A stretch of 64,000 nucleotides of DNA from Tillandsia leiboldiana (lineage: Eukaryota > Streptophyta > Magnoliopsida > Poales > Bromeliaceae), in the NCBI GenBank assembly GCA_029204045.2, contig CM055082.1:620001-684000 (forward strand), written 5' to 3'. Numbering within the stretch: the first letter of the stretch is position 1; each line of letters opens with the position of its first letter. The notes beneath the pieces are model-generated. The model worked only from the letters and a program-made list of their open reading frames with translations, did no database searches and was not told where the DNA came from. Positions 48,301-57,044 of the stretch are shown one piece after another. A program made the translations under genes and the position numbers.

Positions 48301-48714
48301 CTCCTCCACGCCCAAAACCCCATCTCCACCCTCCGCGGAGGCCGAAACCCCAGTTTCCAACAGCACGCCATCTCCCTCGTCAACCAAGGCCCCGCCTTTC
48401 CCCCGCAAGGCAGGATTTTGATCCGGGATAGCAACCCTAGCCACGGGAGAGAACCCATCCCCGTCCTCCTCGCTCTCCCCGAACGCCTCCTCGTCATCTT
48501 CTTCGTCCAAAGTAACGGGCGCGATCGGCATCGATCCCCACGCTCCTCGGGGAGCAACGCCGCCGCGGGGGACATCGCAATCCTCATCGCCCTCGGAGGC
48601 GGTGCCGAACCCCTCCTCCTCCATCTCGTCGGGGTCGGAGGAGAGGGGGGAGTCGATGTCCTCGGAGGAGAGCGGGGCGCGTATGAGGAGCTTGGGGCTC
48701 GAGGAGGATGCCAT
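45370..48714 (-). CDS. TOC159: Chloroplast protein import receptor, Toc159 class
   Basis: One uninterrupted frame of 1114 aa. It is a GTPase receptor of the TOC complex in the chloroplast outer envelope that recognises preproteins. Three regions are visible. Residues 1 to about 480 are highly acidic (runs of E, D and S), the A domain. The G domain has the P-loop IGKSGAGKSATINSIF (G497-S504 core) and the switch motif IIDTPGLKPS (D544). From about 740 the M domain includes FDCDNPTYRYRFLDS, FLGENVATGVKLEDQLSIGK and SKMAVQVRLNNKLSGHITVR. The start is the ATG at 48714 giving MASSSSPKLLIRAPL; the frame is open a few codons further without ATG. The C-terminus (QIALVGILPVAISLLR) favours Toc159 proper over Toc132/120. 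No transit peptide, as expected. Confidence 0.93.
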   Translation of the reverse strand: MASSSSPKLLIRAPLSSEDIDSPLSSDPDEMEEEGFGTASEGDEDCDVPRGGVAPRGAWGSMPIAPVTLDEEDDEEAFGESEEDGDGFSPVARVAIPDQNPALRGKGGALVDEGDGVLLETGVSASAEGGDGVLGVEEEKATDFPYVKDESLDAAFAIESTNAEEKEEEEEETSTSIDSTDGDISVSDASQSNFGVGELENSQSVDSGSLEKLGGANCGGRDEDKVFEESSEQTVPSTVENTLNELNNPFNDGASIATSDALNRETGAAEGGETISALEDSASSEGSTVGNGEEADETLMTDSALNDYVNPGGNGDAGYECSNSDQLVGAPILEDSEFTEQLLKESEEDYAQEIDGQGILDTDADEEGEADEKQQVFDPDALAAALLKAATGSSISSQEVSRIFSAEPEIEVSNDEKSLHDKVESIRVKFLRLVHRLGHSPEHFVAVQVLNRLILAGGVRAQMNRDSILESSQKKALQIEAEGKEDLNFCCSILLIGKSGAGKSATINSIFDGDKSKTDAFEPATNSVKEIAGIVDGVKIRIIDTPGLKPSLADHAWNRRILLSVKKYVKKCPPDIVLYVDRLDIQAKDFNDSPLLKLITTTLGSSIWYNAVVALTHAGSAPPEGPSGSPISYEVFVADQSIIIQQAIKLASGNFRLVSPAVLIENHPFCRRNTKGERVLPNGLKWRSELLLLCYTSKILSEINSLPKLPKKLFDFDHRSLPFPFLLSSLMKPTVHPKLLTDGNGETGDLDTDLGDSSEVDQEQEEEDEYDTLPPFRPLSKAEIAKLTKEQRKAYFDEYDYRGKLLQKKQQKMLRRLAEMKRRRKSNDRDLLGEFYHNAPPASAPDLLEEELPPSFDCDNPTYRYRFLDSTSGVVARPKHGIGWDHDCGYDGVIVEDSLALIDRFPAAVSVDLTKDKKEFIIHLVSSISAKHGSNGSTLAGFDIQTFGQQLTYALRGETKFKNFKKNTTAGGISVTFLGENVATGVKLEDQLSIGKRVSLALSAGAVRALSETAYAADLEVLLREKDNPIGQALAAVGLSLMTWPGDSAFGANLQSQFDVGRSSKMAVQVRLNNKLSGHITVRTTTSELSQIALVGILPVAISLLRCLRFSKTW

Positions 48715-50134
48715 GGACGACGAGGTCGAGAACAAAAAAAAAAGTTATTTATTTTTGCTCTACGTTCTCTTCTTCTACTACTACTACTACTACTACTATG
48801 TGCAGGAGAAAGAGAGGCACAAAGGTGAGAGCTTTTCCCTCTCTTTTGGCGCTTTGCTTTTATCTTCTTCTCCTTCTTCTTCCTCCGCAAGTAATTGAAT
48901 TGAATTGGATTGGATTTGGAATCGGAATTTGATTGGAGAGGAAGAGGGAAAAGGGGAGAGCCACAAAAAAAGGCGAAAGGGCGGGGCGAAGGCCACGAAA
49001 TTTGTCTTGTGAGGATTAAGTTGTTGAACATGTTTGTAAAACCCCCTCAATCCTTAGCTATTTTGAAATTGATCCTCTATCTTTCAATTTAAATTAAATA
49101 TATATTTGTTATACGAATTAATTACCCCTGTTACTCTGTTAGCTATATCAACCGTTGATATGGTAAAATAAAATTTACAATTCTAATAGTTTTTTTAAAA
49201 AGATTAATGCTTGTTATAAATCTGATAAATTGCTCAATTTAGTTGATGAAATAGCATGAATAATAATAAAAAAAATAAATGTAAAGTGTGTTGATAAGAA
49301 GAAAACCAATTGAGAGGCTTGTTTCAAAGTAGTCTATGGTTGAGGGGTTTATATTGAAAGTGTAAGTGAACGCAAATAATTTTCAAATATTACTAACTGA
49401 ACCCTAACATAATTAGTTAAGATTTTGATAGATGTTATCAAGTTTTAAGTCTGCAATTTAATTATTTTATATTTTTAACTGAATTCAATTATTATTGTTT
49501 AATACAGTTGGTTAGTAATAATTCTGATCCCGATCGAGAGATTAAATGTTTGATCGTGTAAGAATTTAATTAGATTTATAATTAAATTCTAATTGAATTA
49601 AAATTAATATTTAAATATATTAAAAATAAATTAATTTAAATTTAAATATTAATTAGAGTATAATTTTTAAATATACTAAAATTTGAATAAATTTTGAGTG
49701 GAATTTTATTTATATAACTACGGGTAAAGTGATTGTATGTACAAAATACACACAATCATTAAGATTGTATGTATTTTGTACGCGAATGTATGCGAATGTA
49801 TGTGAGGGAGGAAAAAAAAAATCTTTTTATATTATAGAATACGAGAAAAGAATAAAAAAATTTAGGTTGAAACTATTTTATTAAAAAAAAAAATTAATAT
49901 AAATTTTTTTTAGTAAACGAATATTATTTCACTCACAGTTTTCTAATTTTAATAATTTATAAAAGTGAATTGCAGATTTACAAAATCACAAAATTATATA
50001 ATTTTATGAATAATCAAGTAGCAACTTGCAAGTTTGTGAGGGAAAAACTAGATATTATTATTATTATTATTATTACGAGAATATATAAATAGTGGTGGAT
50101 GAGTTGATTCGTTGTATCCTAGGGATCTACATAT
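48715..50134. other. TOC159 promoter region and AT-rich spacer
   Basis: 48715-48900 is probably the TOC159 leader, with a (TAC)n tract at about 48776-48798. From 49050 the DNA is very AT-rich, with an (ATT)n tract near 50050-50075. No gene seen. Confidence 0.5.
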
Positions 50135-50338
<204 letters not shown>

Positions 50339-50372
50339 TAGGGATCTACATATATTTTTGCAGGAATTGCCA

Positions 50373-50519
50373 GGTGTACATTTCATAAGGGGTGTACATC
50401 CTACACCCCACCCCTCGGGTGGAGCTTTTTTTACTGGTCATTTCGATTTGATCAGTAAAATTCATTACATCCCATAATAGATTAGGGTGTAAGATGTACA
50501 CCCCTCATGGGGTGTACAC
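50373..50519. mobile_element. Palindromic MITE (GGTGTACA family), copy 1
   Basis: Starts GGTGTACAT and ends ATGTACACC...GGTGTACAC, with internal CACCCCTCGGGTGG-like pairing. Related elements occur at 56482-56652 and 62347-62500. The Harbinger element inserted at its right edge. Confidence 0.6.
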
Positions 50520-50538
50520 TTAGGCCTCGTTTGGTAAG

Positions 50539-50570
50539 GGGGATAAGGGGGGAATACCCCCCTTATCCCC
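50539..50570. repeat. Perfect subterminal hairpin next to the left TIR
   Basis: GGGGATAAGGGGGG, loop AATA, CCCCCCTTATCCCC: 14 paired bases without mismatch, starting 16 bp inside the left end. It may be a transposase-binding or replication feature; function is inferred only. Confidence 0.85.
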
Positions 50571-50814
50571 GTGTCCATACCCAAACGGGGACAGATTTTC
50601 GCGGAATCCAAGTTCTAGGCAACCTGGAATAGCTGGTATGGAATCGGGAATTCCCATTCCCGTAAAATGGTGGAATTAGAGGAACCCAAGAGTTGGAGCG
50701 GGGTTCGAGGCAACCTCTTCTTCTTGCTTTACTCTTCTCCCCAACCTCTTCTTCTTGCTTTACTCTTCTCCCCTCTTCCGAAATTTTTTTCTTCAGCACT
50801 TGGATCTCTCCGAT

Positions 50815-50929
50815 CTCCGATCTCCTCGCGGCCCCCCTCTCCGATCTCCGATCTCCGATCTCCTTCTCCGCAGCCGCGGCCCCCTCTGTGGCACCTTCTC
50901 CTTGCCGCGGCACCCTCTGCGGCTACCCC

Positions 50930-50961
<32 letters not shown>

Positions 50962-51780
50962 TTCTCCGATCTCCTTCTCCGCGCCGCGCCCCTCTGCGCC
51001 CCTCTCCGCGCCCCTCTGCGCCCCTCCCTCGCGGCCCCTCTGCGGCACCCTCTGCGGCTACCCCCTCCGATCTCCCTCTGCGGCCCCTCTGCGCCCCTCT
51101 CCGCGCCCCTCTGCGGCCCCTCTGCGGCCCCTCGCGGCACCTTCTCCGCAGCCGCGGCCCCCTCTGCGGCACCTTCTCCTTGCCGCGGCACCCCCTGCGG
51201 CTACCCCCTCCGATCTCCCTCGCGGCCCCTCTGCGGCTACCCCCTCCGATCTCCCTCTGCGCCCCTCTCCGTGCCGCGCCCCTCTCCGCACCCCTCTGCG
51301 GCCCTTCTGCGCCCCTCCCTCTGCAGCCCCTCTGCGGCCCCCTCTGCGCCCCTCCCTCGCGGCCCCCTCTGCGCCCCTCTCCGCGCCCCTCTGCGGCCCC
51401 TCGCGGCACCTTCTCCGCAGCCGCAGCCCCCTCTGCGGCACCTTCTCCTTGTCGCGGCCCCCTCTGCGGCACCTTCTCCTTGCCGCGGCACCCTCTGCGG
51501 CTACCCCCTCCGATCTCCCTCGCGGCCCCTCTGCTGCACCCCCTTCGCGCCGCGCCCCTCTGCGCCCCTCTCCGCGCCCCTCTGCGGCCTCTCCGCGCCC
51601 CTCTGCGGCCCCTCTGCGGCCCCTCGCGGCACCTTCTCCGCAGCCGCGGCCCCATCTGCGGCACCTTCTCCTTGCCGCGGCACCCTCTGCGGCTACCCCC
51701 TCCGATCTCCCTCGTGGCCCCTCTGCGGCAACCTCTCCGCTGCGTCCCCTCTCCGCATCGCCACCCCCTCTGCGGCCCCT
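50815..51780 (+). repeat. GC-rich minisatellite with higher-order structure
   Basis: About 1 kb built from short units such as CCGATCTC, GCGCCCCTCTCC and GCGGCCCCTCT. A larger block starting CCGCAGCCGC and running through TGCGGCTACCCCCTCCGATC recurs at 50868, 51146, 51415 and 51638 (spacings about 278, 269 and 223). CpG-dense, and sharply different from the AT-rich flanks. Several frames on both strands stay open for over 300 codons only because the units lack stops. Not considered coding. Confidence 0.9.
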
Positions 51781-52549
51781 CTTGCTTCTTAACAGGTTGT
51801 GATTCTTTTTCACAAAGGTATGCCCCCCTATCAGTGCCTTATTCAGTGATTCGATTCAATATTGTTTTATCAGTGCCTTATTCAGTGCCCCCCTATCAGT
51901 GCCTTACTCAGTGCCTTATTCAGTGCTTCTTATAATGTTGATGGCATAATGTGTGCATGTCATTGCCATAATATGTGCTGGTTCTCATGTTATTGCCAAT
52001 TTGGTAGATTTGCCTGTTAGCACTGTGTTCCAATGTTGTTGCATTTCATTGGCATGAACTATGGTTGGGCGTTGGTTGTCACCTAGTTGCCAGCATATGT
52101 GATGTTTGTGTGTATGAGGCCTATTCCCTGTTGCCATTTTTTTGACAAGTGTGAGTATGCAGTCTATCCCCTGTAGCTTCAGATATGGACGATGATGATG
52201 ATTGCCATAGGTATTTGATGGATTGGCATGTAATTACTGCACCCCCATACCAATTGGCAATCAATTGAGTCAAAAAATATTTTATAAAAATTATTTAAAA
52301 ACGGGTGATAGGCATTATACACACGAACAACACTTAATTGCAACATGGTGACAACCAGCACACATTAAAGGACGATGATGACGATTGCCATAAGTATCAG
52401 ATGGACGGCCACTGGCTTATAAAGCCAATGCTACCCCATACTATGTGGCAATCAAGTGAGTCCAATACTTAATTACAATTTTTCTCTATTTCTACTTTAT
52501 TTATTAGTATCAATGTGCCTTCAAATAAATTATATAACTCTTATTCCAG

Positions 52550-53811
52550 ATGCGTCCCTTCAAGAAACACGCTAAGCATCAAGCAAGAAAAAGTGTGGCT
52601 TTCGACCCACTTTCTAATTTCGTAGCATCTGAGGAGGGTCCTTCTGGGCAGCGTGCCCAACCTCAGACCCGAACACATAATTGGAGTGATAATATGGACA
52701 CAATATTCATGTCTTTGCTCACTGAAGAGCATACACTAGGGAATTATGTGAATGGGTCGTTCACTACAGTAGCGTGGGTTCGAATCAATGCGGCATTCAA
52801 TGCTAGGACCAATTTACAACTCAAGAAGGACCAATTAAAAAATCGGCTAAAAGTTTTAAAACGGACATTCACTCTGTATAACTATTTAGCCAACAAGAGT
52901 GGATGGGGTTGGGATTGTATCCACAATATCCCGACACCTGGTGATCCAACCGACTGGGATGATGTGATAGCGGTATTGACCCTATCTTGTAAATCAAAAA
53001 ATTTGTTCGACACAATTGTTTCGCGTAATATATGAATATTTGACATTATACATATCTTATTCCTATTCAACAGGGAAATCCATCATATGCAAGATGTCGA
53101 GATAGGCCATTTCCGCTATATAAGGATCTAGAATTTTTGACAGAAAAAACCACGGCCACTGGCCGATATGGATTTGCATCCAGTATGCCTGCAGCCCAAA
53201 CTGTTGAGAGTTCATCCTCATCGTCCCCTGGTGAGGATGATACAAATCTTGGAATAAGAATGTCGGGTTTTAATATCTCACAAAATCCATTTGAAGCAGG
53301 TGCTTCTGCAGCCCCTCAATATGCAAATATAGGGGCGACACAAACCTCCGACTACCCATCTTTAACTCGTGACATCCCCAATGTCGGAGGTAGTGCAAGC
53401 GGGAGCGGGCATAGCTCAGGAAGCAAACGACCACGCTCTCCACCACCTACAAACCCTCAACCCAAACCTACCGCGTCCTCTGGGGGACGCCGCCGCAAAC
53501 CAGATGCCAGTATTAGTGTATTATCTGAACTTGTTGATCTAGGCAAGCAAAAACTTGAACTGGCACGTGAAATGTATCAATATGAAAAGGACTGCAAAAG
53601 TAGTATTCCAACAATTTCTATTTGCATGAGCCGAGTCTATGCGATGCCAGGCATGACTACAGAAAAAGCACTGTATGTAGGGGAAGCACTCAAAGATCTT
53701 AATAATCGTGAACTATTTATGACAATGAACGACGAGATGGCAATATCGTGGGTTGAGCGTCAAGTGTCAATCCAATCGTCTGTATATAGGCCATTTTTTT
53801 CTGGACACTAG
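52550..53811 (+). CDS. Harbinger ORF1: SANT/Myb-like DNA-binding protein
   Basis: Two exons, 52550-52972 and 53074-53811, joined in frame across a GT-AG intron (GCG|GTATTG ... TTCAACAG|GGAAAT); 386 aa. The N-terminal part has the plant Myb/SANT-like domain: NWSDNMDTIFMSLLTEEH, a QLKNRLKVLKRTF helix and GWGWD. Exon 2 opens with the matching NPSYARCRDRPFPLYKDLEF. The middle is rich in Ser, Pro and Gly and carries a basic stretch (SGGRRRKP); a Lys/Glu-rich helix follows. In this superfamily the protein binds the transposase and helps it reach the nucleus and the element ends. The frame is intact. Confidence 0.85.
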
Positions 53812-54030
53812 TTTTTGTTTTTAATGTGTATGACTTTGTTTGAATGCTGTTAGATTTAATTTTTAATCATCATGTAATATGCTCATAAGACATTTCAATT
53901 ATGTTTGAATGCTGTTAGATGTACTCTTTAATCATCGACTATATTAACAAGCATGCTTGAATTACTGTTATATTACAACGTCATATGTTGTGCTTGTCAA
54001 TGTTGAATATATATTGTATTTACAGTATTA

Positions 54031-55432
54031 ATGGGTGATCCGAATCATGGTCATGTGTTTTCCTCCAAAATCAATACCATAATAAGGGAGCTTTTAGATG
54101 ATGATGACGACTATTGGGATGAGGTATTAGCGATGTTGGTTGAGCAAGGTTACTTTACATCTACCCATACTGTCGACAAGCAACCGTGTCGAACCCGCCC
54201 ATTCACAGGGCACCAGGTGATATGTGATATATTGAATGGCCATCCTGACCGTGGGTACGACCAGTTTCGAATGCGAACAACGACTTTCATCGCACTTCGC
54301 GATGAACTACTCCAAAAGGGATTGTTACAAAACACACGCCATATGACAATTGAGGAACAGTTGGGAATTTTTATGTTTTGTGTTGGACATGGGGTGGCTA
54401 ATAGGGTAATGGCTGAAACATTTCAACATTCGGGTGAAACTATCAGTCGACATTTCAACAATGTGCTTCGGGCGATTGTGACGTTGAAAGACGATTACAT
54501 AACATTTCCGGCGAATAATGTGTCGGTGCATGCCCGGATTAGAGATAATGTCAATTTTCACCCATTCAAGGTATGTATGCTTTTATATTTTTTAGTTCAC
54601 TTATTTATATGTCACCAGTGTTCATTATAATAATTGCCTGCATGTTATTTCATGTTTATTGCCAGAATGTAATTGGTGCAATAGATGGGACACATCTTCC
54701 GGTGGTTGTCAGCAAGAGCAAGCAACCGAGATTCCGGAATCGCAAAGGATTTACTTCGCAAAACATGATGGCTGCAGTATCCTTTGACCACAACTTTCTA
54801 TTTGTCTGCACTGGTTGGGAGGGATCTGCAGCTGACATGAGAGTACTCCGATGGGCATGCGAAACTGGAGGATTCACTGTGCCTGAAGGTATATTGTACA
54901 CAGAAATTTATATTTTGCATTTCTTTATTGATGGGGAATATAGATTTTAACATTGTAAATGTTGTGTAAAATTTATAGGCAAATATTATTTGGTAGATTC
55001 TCGCTATGCAAATACAGACAGATTTCTTGCACCATATCGGGGGGACGTTACCATATTAGCCAATTTGAGGGAAACACACGAGGTCGCACTCATCTAAGTC
55101 CGCGCGACCTATATAATCATCGACATGCACAGTTGAGAAATGTGGTGGAGAAAACATTCGGTATTTTAAAAAAACGGTTCAAGATCTTGACTGTTGCAAC
55201 ACTCTTTCCATATAAAGTCCAATGCCAGATTGCGATGGCATGTTGTGTTATACATAATTTTATTCGACGACACTCCGGTGCGGATGCCATATTTAACGAT
55301 GTGATAGAGGAAGAACCAAATGTAGAATTAGATGTCGAGGAAACGGTTCATAGTGTTGGTACTACTGAGTCAAACAGAGGCGACGCGTTGCGCACATTTA
55401 TAAAAGACGAGTTATGGAATAATCGCAGTTAG
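54031..55432 (+). pseudogene. Harbinger transposase (DDE superfamily), one-base frameshift
   Basis: Three exons: 54031-54570, 54666-54888, 54978-55432. The N-terminal part has the helix-turn-helix-like region (MTIEEQLGIFMF, then VMAETFQHSGETISRHFNNV). The DDE_4 nuclease blocks are VIGAIDGTHLPVV, GWEGSAADMRVL, KYYLVDSRYANT and VVEKTFGILKKRF, giving candidate catalytic D, D and E. After FLAPYRG the frame breaks within a run of six G at 55039-55044. The family pattern (PYRG, then RYH) needs one more base; the rest (GRYHISQFEGNTRGRTHL) follows in the next frame to a TAG at 55432. Either a recent inactivating deletion or a homopolymer error in the assembly. Confidence 0.88.
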
Positions 55433-56305
55433 TTATATATTTGATTGCAATGTAAGAAATGTGTAATATATGTGATTGTAAAGTTATGTATGAACTGCAT
55501 TATGTAAACGACTCTTCTGATATGTGTATTGAACTGAATTATGATTACAATGGGAATGTATGTAAAGGACTTTTTCTTATGTGTATTGAAGTGAATTATC
55601 ATTACAATGGGATTGAAAGAAATGGACTTTTCTGATGTGTATTGAACTGAAATATGATTACAATGGGATTGTATGTAAATGAGTTATTATTTTCTGATCT
55701 TTATGACCATAATGGACTGAATTGTATGTGATTGGATTTGCTAATTATTAGGTTGGTCCTATAAATGGGGCAATATTAAAAAAGTATAAAAATATTAAAA
55801 AATATTTAAGAATGATACAAAATTTTTAAAGGAAAAAATTAGAATTTGCTTATCTTTTGATTAATGGCTTATTAGCGATAAACAATCAAACATTTTAAAT
55901 ATTTTAATATATAATTTTCTATAATTTTTAAGTACTTTTATTTATTTATTATATATTTTTAAATATTTTTTACAAATTTAAATAATATTTTAAATTTATT
56001 ATTAGGTTGATTAATATAATAAATTATTTTATTTATAAATTATATCATAAAGGGCAAAATAGTCAATATACAAATTTATCACTTATCAATTCTTCTTATT
56101 CCTCTATACTCAACCAAACACAATTTTTTCCTATTCATCTTATTCTCCTTATTCCTATATAATTTACCAAACACAATTTCCTTTAATCCCGGTATAACTC
56201 ATAAAACCAACCAAACGCAAATTTACACCAATTCCAGCTAATACCAGAATCTATACCTATCCCCGGTATAATCAAATTTTCCTATTCCCGTTACCAAACG
56301 CAGCC
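55433..56305 (+). other. Harbinger 3' non-coding end
   Basis: Contains imperfect repeats with the theme TGTATTGAACTGAATTATGATTACAATGGGA (parts at about 55527-55550, 55582-55605 and 55640-55662). An AT-rich stretch follows. The subterminal region is rich in ACCAAACACAA motifs, which echo the inverted end. Confidence 0.6.
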
Positions 56306-56308
56306 TTA

Positions 56309-56416
56309 ATATTTACTCATTTTTGCACCCTTGTCTTTGGTATTATTATATGATTATTGTAATATTTATTCCCATTAAATTAATTCATCTTTTTCTTATA
56401 TTTTTTAATCTATTTT

Positions 56417-56481
<65 letters not shown>
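56309..56481 (+). repeat. Right copy of the repeat block ending in (AT)n
   Basis: Matches 50135-50336: TTTTTGCACCCTTGTCTTTG, then ATTATTATATGATTATTGTA, then TTTATTCCCATTAAATTAAT and a (AT)n array. Before the Harbinger insertion the two copies were about 400 bp apart. Confidence 0.85.
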
Positions 56482-56484
<3 letters not shown>

Positions 56485-56652
56485 CAATGCTACATGTACA
56501 CCCCGAAGGGGTGTACATCATACATCTCCACCATTTTAATGGTGGCGATATTTTTTACGGGTCACATCAAGTGACCCATCATCACACCCCCACCCTTAGA
56601 TGGGTGGGGGTGTGAGATGTACACCCCTTACGGGTGTACACATAGCATTTTC
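56482..56652. mobile_element. Palindromic MITE (GGTGTACA family), copy 2
   Basis: Left end AATGCTACATGTACACCCC pairs with right end GGGTGTACACATAGCATT. Internal pairs such as CCACCATT with AATGGTGG. It sits between two (AT)n tracts. Confidence 0.7.
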
Positions 56653-56678
56653 CTATATATATATATATATATATATAT

Positions 56679-56933
56679 AGTTGGGCTGGAATGCTATTGA
56701 TAGCACCAACCCAACTTTGCCATCCATTTTGTAGCCATTGGATTGCATTGAGATTCGTGCAAGCCCTTTAATTAAAAAGAAAAACTTTTTAATTTTTACT
56801 TTTTACTTTTTCTTTTTACTTTTTATTTTCTTTTTTTTTCATTAAAGAGCCTACACGGATCTCAATGCGATCCAATGGCTACAAAATGGATGGCAAAATT
56901 GGGTTGGTGCTATCAATAGCATTCTAGTCCAAC

Positions 56934-56934
<1 letters not shown>
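56679..56934. mobile_element. 256-bp fold-back MITE inside (AT)n
   Basis: The left arm starts AGTTGGGCTGGAATGCTATT and the right arm ends AATAGCATTCTAGTCCAACT. The arms pair over about 95 bp (for example TTTTGTAGCCATTGGAT with ATCCAATGGCTACAAAA). The centre is A/T-rich. Both sides are (AT)n, so a TA-type target is possible but cannot be read unambiguously. Confidence 0.85.

Positions 56935-57018
<84 letters not shown>
56935..57018 (+). repeat. (AT)n microsatellite
   Basis: More than 80 bp of AT dinucleotides, followed by a short (ATTT)n run to about 57042. Confidence 0.9.
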
Positions 57019-57022
<4 letters not shown>

Positions 57023-57044
57023 TTATTTATTTATTTATTTATTG

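Larger units (their letters stand above)
50523..56305 (+). mobile_element. PIF/Harbinger DNA transposon, 5.8 kb, ends intact
   Basis: Left end GGCCTCGTTTGGTAAGGGGG; right end, read inward on the opposite strand, GGCTGCGTTTGGTAACGGGA. It is flanked by TTA on both sides (50520-50522 and 56306-56308), the classic 3-bp Harbinger target duplication. Inside it has the two genes of the superfamily: a SANT/Myb-like protein and a DDE transposase, both on the plus strand. Its 5' part also holds a GC-rich minisatellite. The transposase frame is broken by one base, so this copy may be non-autonomous. Confidence 0.92.

Noticed and set aside
48142..48828. 228-codon frame opposite the TOC159 N-terminus
   Set aside because: It is the mirror of the Glu/Ser-rich acidic domain; no independent features.
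50667..51935. Long open frames (311-422 codons) on both strands over the GC-rich minisatellite
   Set aside because: Frames on both strands, including several overlapping ones, are open because the repeat units lack stop codons. The translations are repeats of Pro/Arg/Ser/Ala-Pro-Leu without a known domain.
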